The notes under the pieces: generated by a model
What the model was told of the DNA's origin: nothing
Seen by the model: the letters and a program-made list of their open reading frames with translations, nothing else
The model's database searches: none
NCBI GenBank assembly: GCA_016234595.1
Contig: JACRBG010000016.1
Coordinates: 42,680-106,679 of the forward strand
Length of the DNA stretch: 64,000 bases
Direction: 5' to 3'
From: Chloroflexota bacterium
GTDB lineage: Bacteria; Chloroflexota; Anaerolineae; Aggregatilineales; J027
In this document: positions 9,278 through 18,929 of the stretch, one piece after another
Layout of the letters: every line of letters begins with the position of its first letter
How positions within the stretch are numbered: the stretch's first letter is position 1
Position numbers and translations under genes: made by a program

Positions 9278-11317
9278 TTAAGCCTTTATTACCTCAATGG
9301 CAGTTCCGTCCAAGCGAGTTAATTCCAATTCCACCACAACTTCATGCCCGTCCTGATGCCATTGCACATCTGGTGTCTGAATAGTCCAGTGTCCTATGCC
9401 GACCATTAAGCGTACGGTTGTCCTGACTGTCTCTTGCAAATGATTCGTGACCAAGAGCACATAAGCATCTTTGGGGGACGTATGCCATACTCCAACCTCA
9501 ACGTCAGGGTGGGAAGATTCGGCGGGCGGGAAAATACCAGCGGATTTCAATAGGTCTGCCAGAAAACGGCGCAAAATTTCATCCCGTCGCGTGTGGAAAG
9601 GGAACATCGCCGCCAAATCGTAATATCCCGGGTAATTGGTATAGTCCCAACCGAAATAGCTGCCACCGAGGACTAGCGTGCCTTGCCCTTGCTGAATCCG
9701 ACAAATGGCCGGTGTGCCATCTTCAAATGAGGCCAACACTTCAGCATGGAGGGGGGGATTCAGTGGAGCGGCGGCTAATTGCACTGGAATCGGGGTATCG
9801 TTTGGCAGGGTATAAACGCGCGGTTTCGATTCGGCCTGCCCCCGCCATTGGCCGAATAGGGGTACAAAGTCGGCATTCAAAGTTGGGGCGTAATCCGCAA
9901 TCACCAAACCACCCGCATCCAAGAATTCAGTAATGGCGGTTTGGGTAGCCATTGGCACAGCGGCCACACCCATTACCAGCAAAGCCTGATAGCCGCGCTG
10001 TTGTAACAAACCAGCCGCCACGTGTTCTTCCGACAAAACATCTATCGGATAACCGTTTTGCACCAATGCCATATAGGTCAGCAAAGTGTCATAGGTATGG
10101 TCATCCGCCAGTTCTTGGCTCATGGTTGTCCAAGAATACAGCAAGGCGACTTTGGCTTGGGTTAGTTGATAGTCCTGTAACTTGCTGACCAACTCCACAT
10201 AGCGCTGATTTGCTTTTTCGGTTTGAGAAATCATTTTATAACGTGGGCTGGTTAGGCGATCTGGTCGAATCTCTGTGTAATCGGTGTGGCTGTCTAAACC
10301 CGGTAATTCCGTCCACCACACCAAACCCAATGCCCCGTGCGATAAAGCCGAGTAAATTTGTTCCATCATGCTGTTTTCGGGCAGTTTATAGCCCAGCCAT
10401 GAATTGAAGGCTTGCCCATTGCACGTCACTAATTTATTAAAGCCCGTTGCGCTCCGCATAATGTCTTTGGTGTAATCATAGACATAGCATTGATAGCGCG
10501 TGTCAAATTCCAATGGATACATATCCTCATGCCCAAAATCCAGCACGGCCCCCATCCGCCACCAATCATTCCCGGTATGCACCGACTGCCATGAGGCTGG
10601 ATAGAAGTCGTTGCATTCATGAGTGGCCCAAACAGGCATCTGCAAATTGGTGACAGCGATTAACCGTCGCAAAAATTCAGGGATAGCCTCAGCATGGCAA
10701 TCAATCCAATGCTGCCACAAAACAGGGTCGGCATTGGTTTTGGGAGCAGGTGTCTCAGGATCAAGATTATGCGCCGCCAGATAATCACGGAAAGCCTCAA
10801 GACAATGGGGGCAATAGCAATTGGGGTGCATCGGGCCACTGCCAAATTCTGGCACATTGTTGCGATAGTAGGCCTCATGCACAAAGTTCATCAGCGGCTT
10901 ACCCTCAATATGATAAAGTGCTGGGTGTTCCCCAAAATCACGGAAAAATCCAACAGATCGCCCGCTGGCAAGCTCAAATAATTTCGGCTGACGGAAGCAC
11001 CCCATATTCCAATAGCGCGGATCGTCCGAGGTTGTACCATCCGCATTCACAATTTTGACTTCAGGATGCTCATGCAGTTGCAAAAATTGACCCAGTGCGG
11101 GCACAATACCCAAGCTCACTGATGCCGCATGATCTAGCAATGCTTTAAGTCCCGCCATATCCGCCACATCATAAAAGGGGTCAAAAAATAACCAGACTTG
11201 TTTCAAGCCAGATGCTGCAAAAGCATCGAGATCGCTCTTAAGTTGGGGAATTCCCCATTGAGGCTTAGGATAATAGTAAACAGCTAAGATGGGGTCGTGA
11301 TGATAATTGGTTAACAT
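9278..11317 (-). CDS. GH42/beta-galactosidase-like protein with amidotransferase-like domain
   Basis: 679 residues, no signal peptide. The first about 380 residues fit a clan-A barrel of beta-galactosidase type (LAVYYYPKPQW at the start, PNCYCPHCLEAFRDYL in the middle, GLVWWTELPG near its end). Then comes a Rossmann-like domain (about 390-590, including YQALLVMGVAAVPMATQ) resembling the trimerisation domain of GH42, and a small beta domain. The usual GH42 NE acid/base and nucleophile motifs are not clear: HEAYY and THECNDFY are the nearest, and TCNGQ stands where the nucleophile strand might be. It may therefore act on a different sugar or be a divergent family. It is in the mannan operon. 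Confidence 0.72.
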   Translation of the reverse strand: MLTNYHHDPILAVYYYPKPQWGIPQLKSDLDAFAASGLKQVWLFFDPFYDVADMAGLKALLDHAASVSLGIVPALGQFLQLHEHPEVKIVNADGTTSDDPRYWNMGCFRQPKLFELASGRSVGFFRDFGEHPALYHIEGKPLMNFVHEAYYRNNVPEFGSGPMHPNCYCPHCLEAFRDYLAAHNLDPETPAPKTNADPVLWQHWIDCHAEAIPEFLRRLIAVTNLQMPVWATHECNDFYPASWQSVHTGNDWWRMGAVLDFGHEDMYPLEFDTRYQCYVYDYTKDIMRSATGFNKLVTCNGQAFNSWLGYKLPENSMMEQIYSALSHGALGLVWWTELPGLDSHTDYTEIRPDRLTSPRYKMISQTEKANQRYVELVSKLQDYQLTQAKVALLYSWTTMSQELADDHTYDTLLTYMALVQNGYPIDVLSEEHVAAGLLQQRGYQALLVMGVAAVPMATQTAITEFLDAGGLVIADYAPTLNADFVPLFGQWRGQAESKPRVYTLPNDTPIPVQLAAAPLNPPLHAEVLASFEDGTPAICRIQQGQGTLVLGGSYFGWDYTNYPGYYDLAAMFPFHTRRDEILRRFLADLLKSAGIFPPAESSHPDVEVGVWHTSPKDAYVLLVTNHLQETVRTTVRLMVGIGHWTIQTPDVQWHQDGHEVVVELELTRLDGTAIEVIKA

Positions 11318-11393
11318 AGGTCATCCACTGAAATAATTCATCCATATAAGCACCAACCCCTCCTTATTTTTGGGGAGAGGTCGGAAGTAAGTT

Positions 11394-13193
11394 TTATTCA
11401 GCCACCGGATTGACTTTAATCGCCACATCGGTGTTAAATGTCGGGAGCGGAATTTCGCCCTGTCCATCTGCTACAGTTATGGTCTCGGTGGCAATTGCTT
11501 CACCCGCAAGCGTGTCCCAAATTTCAGCAGTATAGTCCCCGTCATTCAGGCCACTGATGACAACTTTGGCGTCAGTGATGTCAGGAAATTGAATATCGAG
11601 GGGGTCTTCAACTCGGTTTCGTAAATTCTTCTCATAGAGTTTGACCAATTGCGCCTCCGAATATTTTTTGCTGACAACCCACACATGCGCATGTTGTGCG
11701 TCTTGAATTCCATAGACCCGTGCCGCCGCTTTACTTTCATCATCCATCGCAGCTTCGAGCAGTTGCCACTGATGGGCGGCGAGGTCTTCCCCTGCAAAAT
11801 AGGCCGCAATACCCTTTAGCTGATAATAAAGGCCGTCATCATACAAATCTTCCCAGTACCATGACATGCCTGTGCCTAAGGAGCCATTCATGGGCGCACT
11901 CCACAATCCCAAATGCAGCAGCAATCCATGCACGTCGTATTCATTGGGGGAGCCAAATTCGCCCGCGATATAGGGTTTATCCGGATAGGCGTTTAACCAT
12001 CTTGGAATAGCTTGGTTGAAATCTTGCACGAGGCTTTGCATGTTATAGTGGTGGGCATGGATAATATCCACATAATCCCACACTACATCGTCTGCAACGA
12101 TGGGGCCGGATACCGTGGTTAAATGTTGATAGGGGTCAACTGTCGCCAAAAATGCTTCGCTGCGTTCCGTCCAAGGCCCTAAGATAGAGGCACTTGCCAG
12201 TGGTGTCCAGTTGACCTCGTTCCACCATTCCCAACTCATAATATGAGTGGAGTAGCCCCACCGCGCCGCGATATAGCGTATTTTTTGATGCCACAGACGC
12301 TCAGCTTCGGGATTAGTCGCAAATTCAACAGGCGCACTCAAAGGGCCACCATTGGCAGCATTATAGGGGTTAGCATCCCACTCAGGATCAACCCCGGTGT
12401 TAAATTGACCATGATTCAATAGGGTCAGCATGATATAAATGCCACGCTCATCCGCCATATTGAATAGGGTATCCAGTTGATAAGCACGATTTTGACGGCG
12501 GTCATAGTTTCCTAGGCCTGTGTCTAGCCATTCAATGCTAAAAGCCCATGATGCCATCCACACCCGCGCAAAATTACCGCCATTCTCGGCCATCGTGTCG
12601 AACCATTTTTGATAATCGGCCATACCCCCTGCGCCATACCACGACACATTGGCCCCAATTGGGAAATAGGGTGTGCCATCATCAAAAGCCAGATAGCGGG
12701 GGTTGCGTGTATCAAAACGCACAAATCCATGCTCATCCGATTCAGCCACCATAAAATGCTGTTTTTCGCTGGTCACGGTACCGCGAACTGCCGTCGTCGC
12801 TAAAATCTGATAAGTCCACTCACCGGCTTCATTCGGGGTAAACCGCACTCGCCATGACCAATCTTCGGTGGGGGTCAAGGTATCGCCTGTCGCGCTCAGT
12901 TCTTCAGCGAAATCCTGATACCAAAAACCAGCAACAAGCATCGTTTGGCCCGATGGGCTGATAAACTGCCCATCCAAACGCACATCATTAGGATCATAGG
13001 GGTTGTTGATTTCGCCATCGAGTTCGACCACGACCTCAAATTTTTCATAACGCCCCACCATGTCCGATAATGGCGTTACACTAGTAATCTTGCGTACCAC
13101 TGAACCCGGGCTTTGTGCCTGTGAAGGTTTTTCAAAATGCCCCGCCAATAAAGTAGTCGCCAGCACACCTGCGAGGATTGCTTTCTTAAACAT
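11394..13193 (-). CDS. Secreted DUF5060 / GH5-like glycoside hydrolase
   Basis: 599 residues. It starts with a signal peptide (MFKKAILAGVLATTLLAGHF...SQAQ) and then a DUF5060-type beta-sandwich (about 45-130, with FWYQDF and FTPNEAGEW). A clan-A barrel spans about 150-480, with acid/base Glu in WEWWNEVNW (about 322) and nucleophile in YIAGEFGSP (about 411). A C-terminal beta domain covers about 505-599. The domain order is that of DUF5060-containing cellulase-like enzymes. It is probably exported and acts on mannan side structures or backbone; the substrate is inferred from the neighbouring GH130 and GH2 genes. Confidence 0.85.
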   Translation of the reverse strand: MFKKAILAGVLATTLLAGHFEKPSQAQSPGSVVRKITSVTPLSDMVGRYEKFEVVVELDGEINNPYDPNDVRLDGQFISPSGQTMLVAGFWYQDFAEELSATGDTLTPTEDWSWRVRFTPNEAGEWTYQILATTAVRGTVTSEKQHFMVAESDEHGFVRFDTRNPRYLAFDDGTPYFPIGANVSWYGAGGMADYQKWFDTMAENGGNFARVWMASWAFSIEWLDTGLGNYDRRQNRAYQLDTLFNMADERGIYIMLTLLNHGQFNTGVDPEWDANPYNAANGGPLSAPVEFATNPEAERLWHQKIRYIAARWGYSTHIMSWEWWNEVNWTPLASASILGPWTERSEAFLATVDPYQHLTTVSGPIVADDVVWDYVDIIHAHHYNMQSLVQDFNQAIPRWLNAYPDKPYIAGEFGSPNEYDVHGLLLHLGLWSAPMNGSLGTGMSWYWEDLYDDGLYYQLKGIAAYFAGEDLAAHQWQLLEAAMDDESKAAARVYGIQDAQHAHVWVVSKKYSEAQLVKLYEKNLRNRVEDPLDIQFPDITDAKVVISGLNDGDYTAEIWDTLAGEAIATETITVADGQGEIPLPTFNTDVAIKVNPVAE

Positions 13194-13224
13194 TGGTGCT
13201 GTTCCCTCCCAAATATAATTTGCA

Positions 13225-13266
13225 CCCCACCCTGTCTCCTCTAGTAGATAGGAGTTCAGAGTGGGG
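13225..13266 (-). other. Hairpin in the intergenic region after the GH130 gene
   Basis: CCCCAC at one end and GTGGGG at the other enclose a second small hairpin (CTCCT/AGGAG). There is no T run, so it is more likely an RNA-processing or stabilising structure between operon segments than a terminator. Confidence 0.4.
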
Positions 13267-13279
13267 ATAATCTAAGCCA

Positions 13280-14266
13280 CTACAGTTCTGAATTCGCTTT
13301 CAGGAAATCCAAAATCTCATCCACATAGCCAAAGGCCAAGCCCGTGACCGTATCAGCCGCGCCATAATAGATGGAGATGCGGCCTGTTGCGGCGTCAGTC
13401 AGCGCAGCGCAGGGGAACACCACATTCGGCACATCCCCGACATTTTCATAAAGTGTTTGGGGGGACATCAGATACGGTGCACTGCGATAGATGACCTTCC
13501 ATGGCTGGTCGAGGTCGAGCAAGGCCACGCCCATGCTGTAAACAAAGCCATTGCATGAAGTCAAAACACCGTGATAGAACAGCAACCATCCTTCAGTGGT
13601 TTCAATCGGGGTTGGGCCTGCACCAATCTTAGTGCTTTGCCATGTCCACGATTTCGGTGACATCACCCAGCGATGCTTGCCCCAATGAATGAGGTCTGGA
13701 CTTTCGCTGTAAAAAATATCACCAAAGGGCGTATGGCCGTTGTCACTGGGGCGGCTGTACATCGCATATTTCCCATTAATCCGGCGTGGGAACAGCACCC
13801 CATTGCGGTTATGCGGCAAAAACGAATTTTCCATCTGGGTGAATGATTTGAAGTCGTAGGTATAACCCATGCCAATTGTTGGGCCATGATAACCGTTGCA
13901 CCACGTCACGTAATAGCGATCTTCCAGCCAGCACACACGCGGATCATAGCGATGCACAAATGGTGCGATTTCAGGGTCATCCACCTCCCACTCAATCGGT
14001 GAGGGGTCAATTTCCCAATGCCAACCATCTTGACTGCGTCCACTGTGAACATTCATCAGTCGCCGGGTATCATCCACCCGAAAAACTCCCGCGAAGACGC
14101 CCTGATAAGGCACAACGGCGCTGTTAAAAATACTATTGGAGCGCGGCGTATGGTTCCTTTTGATGACAGGATTTTGACTATAGCGCCACAACACCTCACT
14201 GCAATTGGCAGCCCGGTCTTCCCAAGGAATATTTGGTAAAGCCTGACCAATAATCGTGTTTCCCAT
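13280..14266 (-). CDS. GH130 beta-mannoside phosphorylase
   Basis: 328 residues, the usual GH130 length, cytoplasmic. The five-bladed propeller motifs are visible: [13 protein letters not shown] with [25 protein letters not shown] (its Asp is the expected proton donor), and [15 protein letters not shown] for phosphate and sugar contact. GH130 enzymes phosphorolyse beta-1,4-mannosides to mannose 1-phosphate. Sequence alone does not separate mannooligosaccharide phosphorylase from mannosyl-N-acetylglucosamine phosphorylase, though the mannan-type neighbours favour the first. It starts 8 bp after the upstream permease gene ends. Confidence 0.92.
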   Translation of the reverse strand: MGNTIIGQALPNIPWEDRAANCSEVLWRYSQNPVIKRNHTPRSNSIFNSAVVPYQGVFAGVFRVDDTRRLMNVHSGRSQDGWHWEIDPSPIEWEVDDPEIAPFVHRYDPRVCWLEDRYYVTWCNGYHGPTIGMGYTYDFKSFTQMENSFLPHNRNGVLFPRRINGKYAMYSRPSDNGHTPFGDIFYSESPDLIHWGKHRWVMSPKSWTWQSTKIGAGPTPIETTEGWLLFYHGVLTSCNGFVYSMGVALLDLDQPWKVIYRSAPYLMSPQTLYENVGDVPNVVFPCAALTDAATGRISIYYGAADTVTGLAFGYVDEILDFLKANSEL

Positions 14267-14273
14267 GTAACCT

Positions 14274-15170
14274 TTAACCTTTCATACCGGACATAGTAAT
14301 GCCACGCACGAATTCTTTTTGGAAAACGATGAAAAGAATAAGCGTGGGAATAGAAGTCAAAAACGCCGCAGCCATGACTAACCCTAATGTCGTAGGGCCA
14401 AAGAGTGATTGATTGATAAGCGAAATTGCCAGTGGAATCGTCCGTAAATTCGCATCACGCAAGACAATCAACGGCCAAACGAGGTTATTCCATTGACCGA
14501 GGAAAATAATCAAGCCGATAGCTGTCAAGGCTGGGCGCACCAGCGGCAAAATAATTGACCACCAAATACGCAGTTCCCCAGCACCATCCACCCGCGCCGC
14601 ATCTAATAGTTCATCAGGCAGTGAAAGCATGAATTGACGTAGGAAAAATACGGCAAATACTTGGGCAGAGGCGGGAATGACAATAGCCCGGAAGCTGTTG
14701 ATCCAATTCAAATCGCGCATAATCAAGAAATTCGGGATCAGGGTAACTTGCCAAGGCACCATCATCGAGGCCATAAACATGATAAAGATAAAATTTCGGC
14801 CCGGAAAACGATGTTTAGCTAGCACAAAAGCTGTTAACGACGCGATTAGTAACGACGCAAATGTCACCGACACCGAAATAAAAATGCTGTTGGCATAAAT
14901 CCGGGCAAATCCACCCTTGGTATCTTTGAATCGTTGGAATAAGCCCTCTTGATGATTCGGTGGAGTGTTGCCTTCTTCATCATAGAAATTATTGAGCGTT
15001 GGGTTTTCTACAACAAAGGTAGGTGGAACCTTACGCAGTTCTGGCACATTCTTAAATGCCCCAATGACCATCCAGTAGTAGGGCACAATCATTAAAAAGG
15101 CCATGAACAGAACGGGAGCCATAGCCGACCATGTCAATAGCCGACCGATAGATGTGTTTTTTTCAATCAT
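14274..15170 (-). CDS. Sugar ABC transporter permease, MalG type
   Basis: 298 residues with six membrane segments and the EAA loop [19 protein letters not shown], where the permease docks on the ATPase. This is the carbohydrate uptake CUT1 family (MalG/UgpE). The soluble loop after the first helix is long (about 55 residues). It follows the MalF-type gene by 14 bp. No ATPase gene is in the operon, so a shared MsmK/UgpC-type ATPase encoded elsewhere is expected. Confidence 0.93.
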   Translation of the reverse strand: MIEKNTSIGRLLTWSAMAPVLFMAFLMIVPYYWMVIGAFKNVPELRKVPPTFVVENPTLNNFYDEEGNTPPNHQEGLFQRFKDTKGGFARIYANSIFISVSVTFASLLIASLTAFVLAKHRFPGRNFIFIMFMASMMVPWQVTLIPNFLIMRDLNWINSFRAIVIPASAQVFAVFFLRQFMLSLPDELLDAARVDGAGELRIWWSIILPLVRPALTAIGLIIFLGQWNNLVWPLIVLRDANLRTIPLAISLINQSLFGPTTLGLVMAAAFLTSIPTLILFIVFQKEFVRGITMSGMKG

Positions 15171-15184
15171 GACAAATTCTCCAC

Positions 15185-16399
15185 TTAATAGCTCTCATTG
15201 ACGCGGCCTAAGCGCAAACTTAGGACTGTCATGACGAAAATGACCCCAAACAATACCCATGCAATACTTGAGGCATAGCCCAATTGCAATTCATTAAACC
15301 CTTGGTCATATAAATAAGTGACCACCGTCAACGCCGAATCGAGAACCCCGCCAATATTCTGGGTGGTACTAAAGACAACGTAAACCACGTCAAATACTTG
15401 GAAAGCATTGATAATTCCAATAATCACAACATATAAAAATGTGGGACGCAGCAACGGCAAAGTAATATGACGGAAACGCCGAGGAACGCTTGCTCCATCA
15501 ATAGCTGCTGCTTCATACAGTTCTAGAGGTATGTTTTTAAGCCCTGCAAGGAATAGAATCATAGGGAAACCCATACCGCCCCACAATGCCAACCAAATCA
15601 GAATCGGCATTGTCCAGCGCACATCGGCTAGAAAGTCCTGACGTCCCATACCCACCATGTCAAAAATTGTATTGGCAAGGCCATAGGATTCACCTGCAAA
15701 AATCCATTTCCAGACTGCGGTGATCGCAATACCCGAAGTCACAGCGGGCAGGAAAAATACCACTCGCAACACCATATTGGTGCGGGTTTGTTTTTGGAGC
15801 ATTAAGGCTAAGAAAAGACCACCTAAGGTCGTCAAGATGACCGACCCTATCGTATAACGCACCGTGTTATACATGGCTCTCCAAAAGCGGGGATCAGTGG
15901 CTCCGACTAAGTACGTCTTACCACGAAAATTATAACGGTCATATTCCGAGTAGCCTTTAGGAAGAACATCCCGCGGGGTCATCATCCGCGCCTCACATTC
16001 TTCTCCTTCCGCCATCAGAACGCGCGCTTCAGACTCGGGCATCTTCTTGCGGCCACATTTATAAACTTGCTCACCTGTGGCCTCGTCAATTTCAGGGGGA
16101 AGTACGCGGATAGTTATTTGCAAAATATCTTCAAAATTTTGAGTCCCTACCCATTTGGGCGGCACCGTTTTGATGCCACGATACTCGGTTAGTGCAAGTC
16201 GAGCCGACCATGCAATTGGCAATAGACCAAACACGATAAATATCACCAAAAAAGGACTCAACAATAGATATGAAATACGTTTTTTCCAAAGGGTTTGAAA
16301 AAAAATTTGAATAGCAATAATGCTACCTTTAACCGAAAAATGACTGACAGACAGGGATACCTTATTGAGTTTGGTTGTGAGTTTCATGAGATACTCCAT
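15185..16399 (-). CDS. Sugar ABC transporter permease, MalF type, with enlarged outer loop
   Basis: 404 residues, about 100 more than the typical CUT1 permease. There is a cytoplasmic N-terminal extension of about 40 residues. A charged insertion between the first and second membrane helices (about residues 90-155) contains two Cys (YKCGRKK and GEECEAR). The EAA loop is LYEAAAIDGASVPRRFRHI. With the MalG-type partner and the binding protein it forms the importer for mannan oligosaccharides, by context. The outer insertion may contact the binding protein, as the MalF P2 loop does. Confidence 0.9.
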   Translation of the reverse strand: MEYLMKLTTKLNKVSLSVSHFSVKGSIIAIQIFFQTLWKKRISYLLLSPFLVIFIVFGLLPIAWSARLALTEYRGIKTVPPKWVGTQNFEDILQITIRVLPPEIDEATGEQVYKCGRKKMPESEARVLMAEGEECEARMMTPRDVLPKGYSEYDRYNFRGKTYLVGATDPRFWRAMYNTVRYTIGSVILTTLGGLFLALMLQKQTRTNMVLRVVFFLPAVTSGIAITAVWKWIFAGESYGLANTIFDMVGMGRQDFLADVRWTMPILIWLALWGGMGFPMILFLAGLKNIPLELYEAAAIDGASVPRRFRHITLPLLRPTFLYVVIIGIINAFQVFDVVYVVFSTTQNIGGVLDSALTVVTYLYDQGFNELQLGYASSIAWVLFGVIFVMTVLSLRLGRVNESY

Positions 16400-16479
16400 C
16401 TACTAATCCGTACACGATTGCCAAAAAATACGGATTGAATGAGCGAATCAAGTGCGGACTAGTCAACATCCGTTTTGGT

Positions 16480-16511
16480 AAAAAGCTGTGGAGGGGAGAT
16501 ACCTCCACAGC
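16480..16511 (-). terminator. Terminator/attenuator after the binding-protein gene
   Basis: Perfect 10-bp arms GCTGTGGAGG and CCTCCACAGC with a 7-nt loop, followed on the minus strand by TTTTT. It lies between the solute-binding protein gene and the first permease gene. Partial termination here would give an excess of binding-protein mRNA over transporter and enzyme mRNA. Confidence 0.88.
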
Positions 16512-16528
16512 CAAGCAGAGGAGAGGTG

Positions 16529-17779
16529 TTATTCCATGTTGTCTTCCATTATGGCAGCCATCTCAGCAACGGCATCTTCAGAATCCGCTCCTTCAAAAAT
16601 CACGGCTTGGATTTGCAGTGTGACGTCGGAGGTAGCAGCTTCCCAACCGGGGCAGTTCGGTGGGCCTTTGGCTTCTTCCAAAACAGCGGTCAAGGCTTCA
16701 CGGATGTTGTCGCCATACGCGGTGTATTGAATGAAATCAGTGGCTGGGGGGATAAACAAAGTGTTTTGGGCGGTGCTCGAAGCGATTAGAGCTTTAGCAG
16801 CATCTTCGGTATTGTAATACTTGATCAGGTCAAAGGCTTCATCAACGTGTTCGCTGAAGGACATAATGCCCATAATACGACCACCGATGAACGCGGAACG
16901 ACTGCCAGTTGGGCCAGCGGGTAGTGGGGAGGCCTGCCATTTGCCAACCATATCTGGATAGCTAGCATCCAAACCACCCACGATCCAATTGCCCTGCAAG
17001 CTGACTGGGTAAAGGCCGGAGTCCAAACCAGCTTCAATCGCGGTCGCGGAGTCGGTTGGCACCCCAGCATCATAGAGGCTGGCATAGAAATCGAGTGCTT
17101 CGGCGGCTTCTTCACTATCAATGGTGACATTGCATTCGTCATCGTACCAGTCACCACCAGCCTGCCACAGGAAATTGGAGTAACCGAGCCAGTCGGTGTT
17201 ACCCCAACCAATAGCAACGCCACCTTCATTATTTTCATTCGCGGCCTTGATCGCTTCTTGCGCGGCCAATAGCTCATCCCATGTTTGTGGAACAGTTAAA
17301 CCCAAACCTTCGAGCAGATCGGGACGGCTGAACATCAAGTAGGTCGTCAAGTCATAGGGCACGCCATAAACTGCACCGTCGGTGCTGACGATGGATTTCC
17401 AGATGCCGGGGTTATCCGCTGCACCCAAAGCGGCAACGTCCTCGGGATAACGTTCATTGAGGTCAATCATCCCGCCGAGTTCACCAAATTCGATCCCCCA
17501 AGAGAGACCACCGGTGATGATGTCGGGGCCTTCGCCGCTGGTTGCAGCAGTCAAAATACGGGCATGGGCTGAACCCCAGTCAATGGCCTCAACCGTTACA
17601 GTATTGCCTGTTGCGGCTTCCCATGCTGCGGCAGCTTCCTTGGCTACTTGGGCATCAACATCGCCACCCGTCATCCAAATTGTAATTTCTACACCTTGCG
17701 CGTGAGTGGGGCGTGGTGATATCCCTACCACTGACAAAGCAATTGCCAGTACAAGAATCAAACCAATCTTACGTTTCAT
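16529..17779 (-). CDS. Extracellular sugar-binding protein (ABC, family 1)
   Basis: 416 residues. The signal peptide ends about ISPRPTHAQG and lacks a lipobox Cys, so the protein is secreted or anchored by its own helix rather than lipidated. The mature part begins VEITIWMTGGD and has the bilobal family-1 features (EGPDIITGGLSWGIEFGE, VPYDLTTYLMFSRPDLLEGL). It heads the mannan operon, with upstream region 17780-17891 carrying a candidate operator. It probably binds manno-oligosaccharides released outside the cell. Confidence 0.92.
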   Translation of the reverse strand: MKRKIGLILVLAIALSVVGISPRPTHAQGVEITIWMTGGDVDAQVAKEAAAAWEAATGNTVTVEAIDWGSAHARILTAATSGEGPDIITGGLSWGIEFGELGGMIDLNERYPEDVAALGAADNPGIWKSIVSTDGAVYGVPYDLTTYLMFSRPDLLEGLGLTVPQTWDELLAAQEAIKAANENNEGGVAIGWGNTDWLGYSNFLWQAGGDWYDDECNVTIDSEEAAEALDFYASLYDAGVPTDSATAIEAGLDSGLYPVSLQGNWIVGGLDASYPDMVGKWQASPLPAGPTGSRSAFIGGRIMGIMSFSEHVDEAFDLIKYYNTEDAAKALIASSTAQNTLFIPPATDFIQYTAYGDNIREALTAVLEEAKGPPNCPGWEAATSDVTLQIQAVIFEGADSEDAVAEMAAIMEDNME

Positions 17780-17867
17780 TTGGTTCTCCTAAACTAAAAT
17801 CCGACGAATGAAAATATGGTCAAAACAGATATAGTGCCCGATACAGCCTCCTTTTATAATCTCTAGT

Positions 17868-17884
17868 GATCTAGTATCTAGATC
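17868..17884. promoter_or_regulatory. Inverted repeat upstream of the mannan operon (candidate operator)
   Basis: GATCTAG-TAT-CTAGATC has perfect 7-bp arms. It lies about 90 bp upstream of the binding-protein start and directly after the lacI-type gene. It could be the binding site of that regulator or part of the promoter. There is no T run to make it a terminator. Confidence 0.5.
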
Positions 17885-17891
17885 AATCAAG

Positions 17892-18929
17892 TTATCTTTT
17901 GTGAAGTGAGCGAACCGATTCACGAATAATCAACTGTGTGCTAACCACAGTGGTGATGCTGGTTCGCTCCGGATTTTCAGATCGATCTCGTAAATGCCGC
18001 ACAGCTAAAACTCCCATCAAAGTTTTATCCACATGTACTGTTGTAAGGGGGGGAGTGATTTCTTGGGCGAGGTCAATATCATCAAAACCAACAATTGAAA
18101 GATCATCAGGAATACTTAACCCCAATTCATTAGCAGCGTTCATGGCGGCAATGGCTACTTCATCATTACACGCGAATAAGGCTGTAATTTGGGGAGAGTT
18201 TTTTAATAAACGTAAAGTTGCTTCATAAACGCCATCACGGGTGAGGGGGCTATCTTCGATGTAAGTGTCAGGGATGCCAAATTCTTTTAAAGCACGGGTA
18301 TAACCCTTGCGACGTTCCCGAATGCTAGGATAGGCGTCTGGATTGCTCCCCACCAACCCAATATGGGTGTGCCCCTGTTCAATCAGATATTTAGTGGCTT
18401 GATACCCCCCGTTTAAATTGTCGGCCACCACACTGTCAAATTTTTGCAGCGGGGCATAGGCATCCACTAACACAATCGTTTTGTTAGATTCTTCGCCAAT
18501 GCGGGTAATGGTGTCTTTTAAAAAAGCGCCCACCACCAAAATTCCATCTACGCGGTCGTTTAACAGCATACTCGGCCAATTGAGGGCCTGATTGTGTTCA
18601 TCTACCTCTAAATTGGCATACATCAAACTCAAATTATGCCGTTGGCATTCTCGCTCGGTTCCAGCCAATACATAGGAATAGAATGGATTGATTCGGAGGG
18701 AGCTATCCGTCATTTGTTTCATAAGCAAACCAACGGTGGAAAGTTGTTGGTTAATGGGGGAAGAAATCCGAATTTGGCGTTGATAGCCAAGGGCCGAGGC
18801 GACCTCATGGACACGGGTACGTGTTTCCACTGACACTCCCGGCATATTCCGAAGTGCCTGCGAAACCGTCCCTAATGAAAACCCCGACTCTCTAGCAATA
18901 TCCTGAATAGTAGGATTAGATTTATTCAT
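17892..18929 (-). CDS. LacI-family transcriptional regulator
   Basis: 345 residues. The N-terminal helix-turn-helix TIQDIARESGFSLGTVSQAL is followed by the hinge region and a periplasmic-binding-protein-like effector domain (FDSVVADNLNGGYQATKYLI, IVGFDDIDLAQEITPPLTTV). It is the typical local repressor of a sugar operon; the effector here is probably a mannan breakdown product. The gene lies upstream of and in the same direction as the operon, with 112 bp between them. Its own upstream region has TGAAA-N2-TTTCA inverted repeats that could be its operators. Confidence 0.93.
   Translation of the reverse strand: MNKSNPTIQDIARESGFSLGTVSQALRNMPGVSVETRTRVHEVASALGYQRQIRISSPINQQLSTVGLLMKQMTDSSLRINPFYSYVLAGTERECQRHNLSLMYANLEVDEHNQALNWPSMLLNDRVDGILVVGAFLKDTITRIGEESNKTIVLVDAYAPLQKFDSVVADNLNGGYQATKYLIEQGHTHIGLVGSNPDAYPSIRERRKGYTRALKEFGIPDTYIEDSPLTRDGVYEATLRLLKNSPQITALFACNDEVAIAAMNAANELGLSIPDDLSIVGFDDIDLAQEITPPLTTVHVDKTLMGVLAVRHLRDRSENPERTSITTVVSTQLIIRESVRSLHKR

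Noticed and set aside
11341..11388. Terminator between the GH42-like and DUF5060 genes
   Set aside because: The C-rich and G-rich tracts pair poorly and no T run follows on the minus strand.
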